NCBI GenBank assembly: GCA_031368215.1
Contig: JANLRD010000028.1
Span: 55,740 to 119,739 of the forward strand
Length of the DNA stretch: 64,000 nucleotides
Origin: JANLQX01 sp031368215
Lineage (GTDB): Bacteria > Actinomycetota > Acidimicrobiia > Acidimicrobiales > JANYDT01
Direction of reading: 5' to 3'
Shown here: positions 20,957 through 28,844 of the stretch, piece by piece
How positions within the stretch are numbered: position 1 is the first letter of the stretch
How the letters are laid out: the number at the start of each line of letters is the position of its first letter
Notes under the pieces: generated by a model
What the model was told of the DNA's origin: nothing
Seen by the model: the letters and a program-made list of their open reading frames with translations, nothing else
Databases searched by the model: none
Translations under genes and position numbers: made by a program

Positions 20957-21747
20957 TCAGGGGATCGTCACTTGCCCTGCATCGATGTAGAGCGCCACGA
21001 GTGTTCGGCCGATCAAATGGAGCTCGGCTCGAAGTTCTGGTGGACTGAGAACGGTGAGGGTTGGGGCGAAACCGGCGAGTTCCCCCGCGAGGCTGGCGAT
21101 GCTGCGGCCGCGGAGTTCGAGTTCGATCCGGCCGTCGACCGGAGGACCGATGCGCACGCGTGTGCCGAGCAGACCACGGATAATCCCGACGTAGCCCGGA
21201 TCGATGAGGGCACGAACGACGATCGGGGCGCGACGTTCGTCGATCCTCTCGGCGACCTCGGCCCACGTGCGGGCGAGGTCGAAGTCCACCGGCCGCTTCG
21301 AGGTTCGACCGGTCTCGACCACGCTGCTCATCCGATCCACGCGAAACGTGCGCATTCCCGAGTTCGTTTCCGCGATCAGGTACCAGTGCGGACCCTTCGA
21401 CGCCATGCCCAGCGGCTCGACGACCCGGGTGCTCACGGCTCGCTGTCGGTCTTCGTAGCCCATGCGGATCTGCCGCGCCTCCACGCCGCTGGGCCGGCGA
21501 CGAGAAACAGGGCCCGCGTCTCCGCCCCCGTGAGGCCGCTGAGGTCCGTGGTGCCACCCCCGGCAAGACGCCAGCCTCCGTTGCGACCGGGCTGCGCGTA
21601 CACCGGGATACCCGCCGTCCCCAGCGCCTCGAAGTCACGGCGAGCGGTGCGCTCCGACACTTCGAGTTCCTCGGCCACTTCGGCCGCGGTCACCTGCCCG
21701 CGTCGCTGGAGCAGGAGCAGGATTGCCACGAGGCGGTCGGCGCGCAT
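20957..21747 (-). pseudogene. WYL-domain transcriptional regulator, broken by internal deletion and frameshift
   Basis: Two overlapping frames together make a damaged YafY/DeoR-type regulator. The first (21747-21433, 104 residues) has the HTH: ILLLLQRRGQVTAAEVAEEL, RTARRDFEALGTAGIPVY, RNGGWRL, GAETRALFLVAG. The second (21484-20957) resumes deep in the WYL domain: QIRMGYEDRQRAVSTRV, LGMASKGPHWYLIAE, RTFRVDRM. In intact relatives about 70-80 residues separate LFLVAGPA from RQIRxGY; here the two segments abut in different frames around 21470-21490. Either a pseudogene or two separately translated halves; a sequencing error alone would not explain the missing residues. The divergent TIGR03086 gene is a common partner of such regulators. 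Confidence 0.75.
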
Positions 21748-21801
21748 CAGACCAGTATTCCCCGCAAATAGGACAACAGATGTCCGCTTTACCTTGTCAC
21801 C

Positions 21802-22452
21802 GTGGCTTCCATGACAACTTCAACCACCCTCGCCCGCACCGACCCCAGGTTCTTCTTCGCCACCGCTGTGGCGCTCGGCGGAGCGACGATCGCCGCCGTG
21901 ACCCCGGCCCAACTCACCGACCCGACACCATGTGACAGCTTCGAAGTCCGCACGCTGATCGGGCACCTCGTCGCCGTGCTGCAGCGGGTCGCCAACGTCG
22001 GGAGCGGCGGGTCGGTCCACGACACTCCCGAGGTCGTGGTCGGCGTGGCCGACGACGGATGGCTCGTGGCATGGAACGATGCAGCCCACGACGTTCAACG
22101 GGTATGGGCCGATGATGCCAAGCTCGGAGCGACGTTCACCCTCCCATGGGCTCAGCTGCCCGGCGCCGGGCTTCTTGCTATGTACACAAACGAAGTGACC
22201 GTGCACACCTGGGACCTCGCGAAGGCAACCGGACAACGACCGCAGTGGAACGACGAGGCGATCGCGTTCGCGTGGGGGGCCATGCAGCATGCGCTTCCGG
22301 CCACCGGCCGCGAGGAGGAGTTCGAGGCCGCTCGCTCCGCCATGCCCGAGGGGTTCCGCGACTGGGAGGCGCCATTCGCCGAAGCCGTTCCCGTGGACGA
22401 CCACGCCAGCCCTATCGATCGGCTCGTGGCATGGAGCGGCCGCCTGCCCTGA
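21802..22452 (+). CDS. TIGR03086-family (DinB/maleylpyruvate isomerase-like) metal-binding protein
   Basis: 216-residue actinobacterial protein of the mycothiol-dependent DinB-fold superfamily. Characteristic points are LTDPTPCDSFEVRTLIGHLVAV near residues 38-60 (with the first metal-site His), a middle helix with GLLAMYTNEVTVHTWDLAKATGQ (second His) and the C-terminal VPVDDHASPIDRLVAWSGR. Members use a mononuclear metal; most have no known substrate. GTG start at 21802. It is divergent from the broken WYL regulator with only 54 bases between, so it was probably its target. Confidence 0.85.
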   Translation: MASMTTSTTLARTDPRFFFATAVALGGATIAAVTPAQLTDPTPCDSFEVRTLIGHLVAVLQRVANVGSGGSVHDTPEVVVGVADDGWLVAWNDAAHDVQRVWADDAKLGATFTLPWAQLPGAGLLAMYTNEVTVHTWDLAKATGQRPQWNDEAIAFAWGAMQHALPATGREEEFEAARSAMPEGFRDWEAPFAEAVPVDDHASPIDRLVAWSGRLP

Positions 22453-22461
22453 GCCGTCAGA

Positions 22462-22824
22462 TCAAACCGAGAGCGCCGCCGGACGCTCTGCGGGATCCTT
22501 GTCGATCGGGGATGTCCAGGCCGCATAGGGAAGGTCCGTGCCGAGCACCAGCCTGGTACGCGTGCCGGCAAGGGTGCGGTGGAGCCATCCCGCGGGGGCT
22601 TGGACCCGACATCCTGGCGTCACATGGGTCACGTGACCGTTTTCGTCAGCGAATGATCCTGAGCCGGAGATCGCGAACGTGACCGCGGCGAACTCGTGCC
22701 AGTGGAGGGTCTCATCCTCATCGTGGACATCGTCGAACGCCAGGCCGTGAAATCCCATTGCCGCAACCTGGGCGAGCGCTTCCGTTTCGCTGATCGGTGT
22801 CCCGGTCGTGAACTCGTATTCCAT
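22462..22824 (-). CDS. Small cupin-domain protein
   Basis: 120-residue single cupin barrel. The first cupin motif carries the metal-binding set in ETLHWHEFAAVTFAISGSG, and the second has the Gly-Cys-Arg turn and His in APAGWLHRTL. Length fits a monodomain cupin. No enzyme activity can be assigned. It converges with the TIGR03086 gene (9 bases apart) and has a 147-base upstream gap before the methyltransferase gene, in which I see no gene. Confidence 0.8.
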   Translation of the reverse strand: MEYEFTTGTPISETEALAQVAAMGFHGLAFDDVHDEDETLHWHEFAAVTFAISGSGSFADENGHVTHVTPGCRVQAPAGWLHRTLAGTRTRLVLGTDLPYAAWTSPIDKDPAERPAALSV

Positions 22825-22971
22825 GACGTGTCGTCTCCTCGTCGGTGCTTCCGAGCCGGTGGGACACCGACTTCACTGTTCAGTATTGCAGGGCAGGCCA
22901 CCGTGTTGACAGCGGGGCGCGTCCGTCGTCGGTTCGCTACGTCGGCTCAGAAACCCGAAACGATGACGCAG

Positions 22972-23745
22972 CTACGAAGCGGCCACGACGGTCCAGCCGG
23001 CGCTGACCCAACGGGACTCCGCCGACCATCGACGGAGGAATTCGGCCTGCGCCGCCGCTCGCTCGTGATTGAGCATCGCCCGGTAGGCATCGCCCTCGCC
23101 GACCGGCAACACCGACGACAGCCACGTCCACGCGTTCGCGGCGGAGATCCGCCGCACGGCACGGACCGCATGCACCGATCGAACGGTCCATCCGCCACGG
23201 GTGATCTCATCGACGAACGCATCCGCCTCGCCGAAGCGGTGGTGGGGATAGTCACTCGACTCCCAAGCTTCCGGGATGACGGTCTTGGTAGCGGACCAGA
23301 ACCGGTGAAACGGCGTCACGTCGGCCGCTGCGCCGAGCGTCGTGGCCACGAGGGTGCCGCCGCTTGCAGCGACCTGACGAATGTGGGCAAGGTCACCCGC
23401 GGCGTCTGGGCAGAACGGCAGAACCAGGTTGCTCACAACAGTGTCGAACGGCGGACGATCGCGGTGCAGAGCGGCCGCTGTTCCGACCACACGTTCACAG
23501 CGGCCCTCGTCGTTCAGCGCGCTCAGGAGCTCGGCGTTCGGATCGAGAGCGACGACTTGGAGGTCGGGGGCGCTACGAAGCAGGAGCGATGTCACGAGGC
23601 CCGTTCCCGCGCCGTGATCGAGAACGCGCCCGCCCTGGCCAAGTGCGTGAGCGGCCCGGCGGCTGGTCGACTCGGCGAAGGGCCTAGCAAAAGGGACGAT
23701 GTGCCTTTCGTACGATCGAAGAGCGTCGTTCATCGCGCCGAACAC
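22972..23745 (-). CDS. Class I SAM-dependent methyltransferase
   Basis: 257-residue enzyme. Motif I is RVLDHGAGTGLVTSLL (~residue 38), the motif II acidic residue is the Asp of VVALDPNAELL, and motif IV is FDTVVSNLVLPFC. These match small-molecule or UbiE/Coq5-like Methyltransf_11 proteins. The C-terminal half carries YPHHRFGEADAFVDEI and no clear specificity motif. GTG start at 23745; ATG at 23733 is an alternative. The substrate is unknown. The 94 bases to the radical SAM gene hold no recognisable gene, and both are on the minus strand. Confidence 0.82.
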   Translation of the reverse strand: MFGAMNDALRSYERHIVPFARPFAESTSRRAAHALGQGGRVLDHGAGTGLVTSLLLRSAPDLQVVALDPNAELLSALNDEGRCERVVGTAAALHRDRPPFDTVVSNLVLPFCPDAAGDLAHIRQVAASGGTLVATTLGAAADVTPFHRFWSATKTVIPEAWESSDYPHHRFGEADAFVDEITRGGWTVRSVHAVRAVRRISAANAWTWLSSVLPVGEGDAYRAMLNHERAAAQAEFLRRWSAESRWVSAGWTVVAAS

Positions 23746-23839
23746 TGTTGGAGGTCAATCGGCCCGACCGGACCGGAGACGGGGACTCAGGAGCAGAGAG
23801 GCTGGCGAGCGGACCCGACCGGGTCCGAAGTGTTCACGC

Positions 23840-24670
23840 TCATCTGATGCCAAGCGTGGCGTCGGCGCCGGCGACTCGGCCACCGGCCGCTCGGAGCATC
23901 GCTTCAGCAGGACGGGAGAGCGGTGCGGTGACCCTGGTGATGAGCATGTCGGTGTCGGTACGGCCGTTGCGAACCGTGGGTCCGAACGCACTCCAGAAGG
24001 CACCTTCCGAGGTGATAGTCAACTCGGCCGGAAGGTCGGCTTGGGTGGCGACCACACCGATTCCGTCGAGCGCGGCGCGACCTCGGGCGACGATCGGCCG
24101 AACGACATGGTCTTCGTCGGGCACACCCCATTCACGATGCAGTGCGCACAGACGGTCGTGGTCTTCCGGTTTGAGGTCCTCGGTGGTGGTTGCGATGCGC
24201 ACACGCAAACCGCGTTCCACCAGCCTCGGGATCGCGGAGCACACGTCGGAGAAATTCTCCTCGCCGCGCTTGGTGTCGTTCGCGACAGCGTCGGGAGCAT
24301 CGAGCGAGATCTGTATGTGTACATCCTTTCCGGCGAGAGCCTCGACGATGCGCTCGAGTCGGGGACCATGGAACAGCGATCCGTTCGAGAGCACCACGGT
24401 CGGAAGGATCTCGGAGATCCGGGCAATCGTCGTCGGCATCGACGACACCATGAACGGCTCACCGCCCGTGACGCCTATCGAACGGAAGCCGAGCTCCTTG
24501 GCCTCCTGCGCTCGGGCGACCATCCAGTCGGCATCGAGCAGTCGGCGATCGACATTCGGACCCGACTCGGTCAGGCAGTACGTGCACTCGAGGTTGCAGT
24601 GATAGTTCGCGTAGAACCACACCCGCTCCCCCAACACGCCCGCTTCGACTGCCTCGGCCACCGAACTCAT
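23840..24670 (-). CDS. Radical SAM enzyme, unknown substrate
   Basis: 276-residue radical SAM protein. The cluster motif Cx3Cx2C is at C25, C29 and C32 (YHCNLECTYC), followed by TGGEP at about 70-74 and a TIM-barrel core (QISLDAPD). There is no C-terminal SPASM Cys cluster; instead the end carries a conserved-looking LTITSEGAFWSAFGPTVRNGRTD. Start ATG at 24670 overlaps the stop of the AhpD-like gene by 4 bases (ATGA), so the two are translated together. It is not of the ArsS arsenosugar type. What it modifies cannot be said. Confidence 0.85.
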   Translation of the reverse strand: MSSVAEAVEAGVLGERVWFYANYHCNLECTYCLTESGPNVDRRLLDADWMVARAQEAKELGFRSIGVTGGEPFMVSSMPTTIARISEILPTVVLSNGSLFHGPRLERIVEALAGKDVHIQISLDAPDAVANDTKRGEENFSDVCSAIPRLVERGLRVRIATTTEDLKPEDHDRLCALHREWGVPDEDHVVRPIVARGRAALDGIGVVATQADLPAELTITSEGAFWSAFGPTVRNGRTDTDMLITRVTAPLSRPAEAMLRAAGGRVAGADATLGIR

Positions 24671-25239
24671 GCTGCGAATCCTTCCACGGCGAGACGCTCG
24701 AGGGTCGACGCCCCGACTGGCAGTTGAAGCGCTGTGGCGTAGCGGTTCAAGAGCATCGTGGCGCCGATGAGCACGGTGATCTCCACGATCTCGTGGTCCG
24801 CGTAGTTCGCCTTGATGGCCTCGTTGGCAGGAGCCGAAATGGCCCCGCGACCGAAGGCGACGGCGTCGATCCACGTGATCAGCGCCCGTTCCTTCGGTGA
24901 CGAAAAGGCGGAGGCCAAGTCCCGGTCGGTGGCGGATGGTGCCAATTCCCGGAGGGCCTGCACCTGGTCGAACGACAGCCCGGCATCGAGGGCGACCGTC
25001 GTGTGACTGTCGATGCAGTAGCGGCAGCCGAGCAGCGCCGACGTGCGCACGATCACGATCTCCTTCGTCCGGAAATCCACTGACGATGCGCCGAGCGCGG
25101 CACCGAGGAACGGCATGGCCACTTCGGTGAGCTCCGGCACATGCGCCATGGTCGCAAGGATCGGCCCGGGATCACCTCCGGCGAAGTACGGGCGCATGAG
25201 GAGCGGCGCGTCCTCGGCTTCGAGAGCAGGCACAAGCAT
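24667..25239 (-). CDS. Carboxymuconolactone decarboxylase / AhpD-like protein
   Basis: 190-residue all-helical protein of the AhpD superfamily, with the redox motif GCRYCIDSHT (Cys-x2-Cys then His) near residues 74-83 and the surrounding helix REIVIVRTSALLG-like (here KEIVIVRTSALLG). Such proteins act as alkylhydroperoxide reductases or decarboxylases. First gene of a coupled pair with the radical SAM enzyme. Start is ATG at 25239 or ATG at 25257. The 75-93 bases to the divergent TIGR04282 gene contain the shared promoter region. Confidence 0.83.
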   Translation of the reverse strand: MLVPALEAEDAPLLMRPYFAGGDPGPILATMAHVPELTEVAMPFLGAALGASSVDFRTKEIVIVRTSALLGCRYCIDSHTTVALDAGLSFDQVQALRELAPSATDRDLASAFSSPKERALITWIDAVAFGRGAISAPANEAIKANYADHEIVEITVLIGATMLLNRYATALQLPVGASTLERLAVEGFAA

Positions 25240-25332
25240 GGCGGTCACCCTAGCCATGCCCAGAAGGAACACCCACGCGCCGCTGAGAGAGTCTGAGGGC
25301 TGCCGACGCCCGAGTCGGTAGCCTCGTCCCCG

Positions 25333-26055
25333 ATGACCATCGTGATCGTCCTGGCCAAGGCCCCGGTGCCGGGGCGGGTGAAGACCCGACTCACCCCGCC
25401 GCTCACGGATGACCAGGCGGCTGACATCGCGGCAGCGGCGTTGGACGACACCTTCCGTGCCGTGCTCGGGTCGACGAGGTCGACCGGCGCGGTGGCGGTG
25501 TTCGACGGCGATCCCTCGCCGTGGGTCCCGACCGGAATCGTGGTGATCCCCCAAGTCGACGGTGGGCTCGACCGAAGGCTGCCGGCGGCGTTCGGCGACG
25601 TGCACGCGCTTCACGGCACCGCCATGGTGCTCGTCGCCATGGACACGCCACAGGTCACCGCGGCGATGGTCGACGAAGCCATCGACGCGCTGGCGCAACC
25701 CGAGGTCGACGCGGTGTTCGGCCCGGCCGACGACGGCGGGTATTGGCTCATCGGGCTCCGGGCCCTCCGTCCGGACGAGACGAGCTACGACTCGCTCTTC
25801 CACGACGTGGCGATGAGCACCGCCGAGACCGGAGCGGCCCAACGAGAACGACTGTTGTCGTGCGGATGGCGCGTCCACGACGTTGGACGGCTCCGCGACA
25901 TCGATACGATCGGCGACATCATTGCGGTGACGAACGCAGAGCCTCGTCTCGAGGTGACGAGAGCCTGGCGCAGAATCAAGCGTGCGTTTGGCGACTCGGC
26001 ACTTCCCGAGTCCGCGCCTCCGGACACCGCGACACCCGACGCCACGGTGCGTTGA
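25333..26055 (+). CDS. TIGR04282/DUF2064 nucleotidyl- or glycosyl-transferase-like protein
   Basis: 240-residue GT-A-like fold. It opens IVIVLAKAPVPGRVKTRL (the NTP-binding loop of this family), has the acidic motif VAMDTPQVT in place of the usual xxD(S/T)P, and GPADDGGYWLIGL, the family's most conserved stretch. Members are annotated as arsenosugar-associated glycosyltransferases, but most lie in other contexts. Here the next gene is a DPM1-like GT2, transcribed convergently 10 bases away, so a role in an exported polyprenyl-sugar or glycan route is plausible inference. Confidence 0.8.
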   Translation: MTIVIVLAKAPVPGRVKTRLTPPLTDDQAADIAAAALDDTFRAVLGSTRSTGAVAVFDGDPSPWVPTGIVVIPQVDGGLDRRLPAAFGDVHALHGTAMVLVAMDTPQVTAAMVDEAIDALAQPEVDAVFGPADDGGYWLIGLRALRPDETSYDSLFHDVAMSTAETGAAQRERLLSCGWRVHDVGRLRDIDTIGDIIAVTNAEPRLEVTRAWRRIKRAFGDSALPESAPPDTATPDATVR

Positions 26056-26065
26056 CGTTCGAGGG

Positions 26066-26734
26066 TCAGCGCAGCAGCTTGCCCATGTCCTTCACGGCGC
26101 GCAGCGTGCCCTTGAGGGTGCCCGTCACTTTCGACTCGCCGGCGAGACGTGGCGCATACGGCACCGGTGTTTCACCGATCGTCCATCCAGCCCTATGCGC
26201 GCGTAGGACCATCTCCAACGGCCAGCCAGATCGACGATCCTTCATGTCGAGTCCGAGCAGAGCTTCGCGACCGCTTGCGCGCATAGGACCGAGATCGGTG
26301 AACGCCACCTTCGTCCGACGACGCAGTTCGAGAGCGAGGGCCCGGTTGGCGATGCGCTGGTGCAGGTGCATCGCCCCCTTCGACGGGCGTCGAGCGCCAA
26401 GCATCAGATCGCAGCGTCCGTCAATCACGGGACCGGCAACGAGCGGGAGATGCCGCGGATCGAGCGAGCCGTCACCGTCAAGGAAGCACACATAGGGAGC
26501 GGTGGCCGCGACGAGCCCGGCGAAACAGGCCGACCCGAATCCGGGGATCGTCTCCCTCACGACGAACGCGCCGAGCGACGCAGCAACCGCCGCAGTGTCG
26601 TCCGTCGAGTTGTTGTCGACGACGATCGGCCGGTACCCCACCGGCATGCGTCCGAGAAGCCACGGCAGGTTCTCGGCCTCATTGAGCGAGGGAATGATCA
26701 CGTCGACGAGCGGCTCGGCGGGGTCAGCAGACAC
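26066..26734 (-). CDS. Family 2 glycosyltransferase (polyprenyl-phosphate sugar transferase-like)
   Basis: 222-residue GT2 enzyme. NTP-sugar binding is shown by VDVIIPSLNEAENLPWLL, the VVDNNSTDDTA loop, and the metal-binding DGDGS; the C-terminal half has RTKVAFTDLGPMRA and GWPLEMVLRA, as in dolichyl/polyprenyl-phosphate mannose or glucose synthases. It lacks C-terminal membrane helices, so it is the soluble DPM1-like type. The GTG at 26734 is preferred because it removes a Cys-rich leader read through the divergent epimerase promoter. Only 35 bases separate the two starts. Confidence 0.87.
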   Translation of the reverse strand: MSADPAEPLVDVIIPSLNEAENLPWLLGRMPVGYRPIVVDNNSTDDTAAVAASLGAFVVRETIPGFGSACFAGLVAATAPYVCFLDGDGSLDPRHLPLVAGPVIDGRCDLMLGARRPSKGAMHLHQRIANRALALELRRRTKVAFTDLGPMRASGREALLGLDMKDRRSGWPLEMVLRAHRAGWTIGETPVPYAPRLAGESKVTGTLKGTLRAVKDMGKLLR

Positions 26735-26769
26735 GGTGGCGCACCCTAATGGGATACAACAGAGGTCCA

Positions 26770-27846
26770 ATGCGCGTTCTTGTCACCGGCGGCGCCGGAT
26801 TCATCGGTTCCCATATCGTCGACGACCTCATCACTCGTGGCGTCGAGGTGACCGTCCTCGACAACCTCGATCCCCAGGCGCATGCCGAACGTCCGGACTA
26901 CCTCGACGACCGGGCGACCTACGTGTGGGGCGACTGCCGCGACGCGGACACGTGGAACATTGCGCTCGATGGCGTGACCGCCGTCTGCCACCAGGCCGGC
27001 AAGGTGGGCCTCGGAGTGGATTTCGGCGACGTCGACGACTACGTGAGCCACAACGACTCGGGATGGGCCGTCGGCTTGCGCGCGCTCCACGACGGCGGCT
27101 TCGCCGGTCGCATCGTGCTGGCGTCGAGCATGGTCGTCTACGGCGAGGGCCGCTACCGATGCGCTGCGCACGGCATCGTCGCCCCGGAGCCACGGCGACA
27201 AGCGGATCTGGAGGCCGGACGCTTCGAGCCGCCCTGCCCGGTCTGCGGACACGATCTGGCCAGTGAGGAGGTTCCCGAGGACGCGATCCTGGATCCACGC
27301 AACGTGTATGCAGCCACGAAGCTGCACCAGGAACACCTGCTCGCGCCCTTCACGCGGGAGCACGTCGTGTCGTCGGTGGCCCTGCGATACCACAACGTGT
27401 ACGGACCACGCATGCCCCGCAACACCCCCTATGCCGGGGTCGCCAGCATCTTCCGGTCGGCCCTTGAGGACGGTCGAAACCCGAACGTGACCGAGGACGG
27501 TCGGCAGCGCCGCAACTTCGTCCACGTACATGATGTCGCTGCCGCCAACGTCGCCGCGCTACTCACCGAGCGCCCGATCGGATCGTTCGTTGCGTGCAAC
27601 ATCGCTTCCACGCAGTCACGGACGGTCGGCGAGATGGCCGAAGAACTGGCGCGGGCATTCGGGGCCAGCCCAGGCGACGCGCTGTGGCCGAGGGTCTCCG
27701 GGGCGTTCCGACTCGGCGATGTGCGCCACGTGTTCGCATCGACGAACCGAGCCGAGGAGGTGCTCGGTTTCCGCTCCAGCGTTTCGTTCGCCGATGGCAT
27801 GGCGGAGTTCGCCCGGGCCAAGCTGAGAACAGCTGTGAAACGCTGA
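26770..27846 (+). CDS. NAD-dependent sugar epimerase, dTDP-L-rhamnose 4-epimerase-like
   Basis: 358-residue extended SDR. Rossmann motif TGGAGFIGSHIVDDL (7-21), catalytic Ser in LASSMVVYG and Tyr-Lys in NVYAATKLHQE. Between them an insertion carries one Cys (YRCAAHG) and a CPVCG pair, probably a zinc-binding knuckle; this insertion is what I associate with the dTDP-L-rhamnose 4-epimerase (WbiB-like) group. AGAGG lies 4 bases before the ATG at 26770. Probably makes a nucleotide-6-deoxyhexose for surface polysaccharide. The exact sugar is inferred. Confidence 0.82.
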   Translation: MRVLVTGGAGFIGSHIVDDLITRGVEVTVLDNLDPQAHAERPDYLDDRATYVWGDCRDADTWNIALDGVTAVCHQAGKVGLGVDFGDVDDYVSHNDSGWAVGLRALHDGGFAGRIVLASSMVVYGEGRYRCAAHGIVAPEPRRQADLEAGRFEPPCPVCGHDLASEEVPEDAILDPRNVYAATKLHQEHLLAPFTREHVVSSVALRYHNVYGPRMPRNTPYAGVASIFRSALEDGRNPNVTEDGRQRRNFVHVHDVAAANVAALLTERPIGSFVACNIASTQSRTVGEMAEELARAFGASPGDALWPRVSGAFRLGDVRHVFASTNRAEEVLGFRSSVSFADGMAEFARAKLRTAVKR

Positions 27847-27862
27847 GCGAACACTGAGCGCG

Positions 27863-27892
27863 CGGGTCCGGCGCAGCGCATCCCCGGACCCG
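27863..27892. terminator. GC-rich hairpin between the epimerase and DoxX genes
   Basis: A 9-bp perfect stem (CGGGTCCGG / CCGGACCCG) with a 12-base loop, starting 17 bases after the epimerase stop and ending 13 bases before the DoxX ATG. No U-tract follows, so it may be a weak terminator or a leader structure. Confidence 0.4.
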
Positions 27893-27905
27893 TACTGTTC
27901 CACGT

Positions 27906-28838
27906 ATGACCAACGACCTCAGCCGCCAGTCGACACTCCAAGGACGCCTCGATTCGCTCGAAGCAAAAGCCCAACCGCTGATCATCGGCGCCATGCGGAT
28001 CGTCGTCGGGCTGCTCTGGCTGTCCAACCTCGAGTGGAAGCGGCCGGGAAATTTCGGGCAGCAGAAAGGGAACGGACTCTACAAGTACGTCGCATCGGCC
28101 ATCGAGCGCCCGGTGTTCCCGCCGTATTCGTGGTTCCTGGAACACGTCGTGGTGAAGCAGTACAGCGTCTTCGGCTGGATCACGCTGATCACCGAGGCAA
28201 CGGTCGCCGCACTGTTGCTCACCGGCTACTTCACCCGGATCGCCTCGCTCATCGGAGCTGCGCTCAGCGTGTCGATCGCGATGTCGGTGCTCACCTACAC
28301 CAAGTCCTACGAGTGGCCATGGTCGTATTACCTGATGTTCGCCATCCACCTTCTGCTGTTCGCCACGGGTGCCGGCCGTCATCTCGGAGTCGACGGCGTG
28401 CGACGCAAGGGTGCAGAAGCAGCGCGTCAGGCGCAGGTCGTGCTCGGTGGCGTCGCAGTTGTGGTCGGCGTTCTCGGACTCATCGTGGCCAGGTCGACGG
28501 ACTTCGCCGCCAAGCAGGGAGCGTTGCTCGGGTGGAAGTTCGGCGAGCTCAAGGTGCTGTGGTTCAACCCGCTCTCTGCTCTCCTGACGATTGCATTGGG
28601 TGCAGCGATCATCGCCGGTGCGGTGCTCCGCCAGCGGGTCCTTGCGCTCGCTGGGGGTGCGGGGTTTGCGGTGCTGACCATGCTCGTTGCGTTGCTGTGG
28701 CGCGACGGGCGTTCCGGCTGGACTGGCGGATTCCTCGGCGCGACCGGTGGAACCATGGGCTTCTGGCTGGCCCTCGCGGTCGGCACGCTCGCCGTGCTCG
28801 GTGTGTTCAGCCGAGCGAAGTCGCCAGCGAACGCATAG
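27906..28838 (+). CDS. DoxX-family membrane protein
   Basis: 310-residue integral membrane protein. The DoxX part covers about 25-165: IIGAMRIVVGLLWLSNLEWK, then WITLITEATVAALLLTGYFTRIASLIGA, and SYYLMFAIHLLLFATGAGRHLGVD. The remaining third adds three more hydrophobic helices (VVVGVLGLIVA; LSALLTIALGAAIIAGAVL; FWLALAVGTLAVLGVF), longer than ordinary four-helix DoxX proteins. DoxX proteins are linked to redox and thiol stress and to thiosulfate:quinone oxidoreductases; the role here is unknown. It converges on the GT-C-like gene with a 6-base gap. Confidence 0.82.
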   Translation: MTNDLSRQSTLQGRLDSLEAKAQPLIIGAMRIVVGLLWLSNLEWKRPGNFGQQKGNGLYKYVASAIERPVFPPYSWFLEHVVVKQYSVFGWITLITEATVAALLLTGYFTRIASLIGAALSVSIAMSVLTYTKSYEWPWSYYLMFAIHLLLFATGAGRHLGVDGVRRKGAEAARQAQVVLGGVAVVVGVLGLIVARSTDFAAKQGALLGWKFGELKVLWFNPLSALLTIALGAAIIAGAVLRQRVLALAGGAGFAVLTMLVALLWRDGRSGWTGGFLGATGGTMGFWLALAVGTLAVLGVFSRAKSPANA

Positions 28839-28844
28839 GCGCGC

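Noticed and set aside
22972..26734. Possible arsenosugar cluster (methyltransferase, radical SAM, TIGR04282, GT2)
   Set aside because: The methyltransferase lacks ArsM-type Cys pattern, the radical SAM protein is not ArsS-like, the GT2 is DPM1-like, and the genes lie on different strands.
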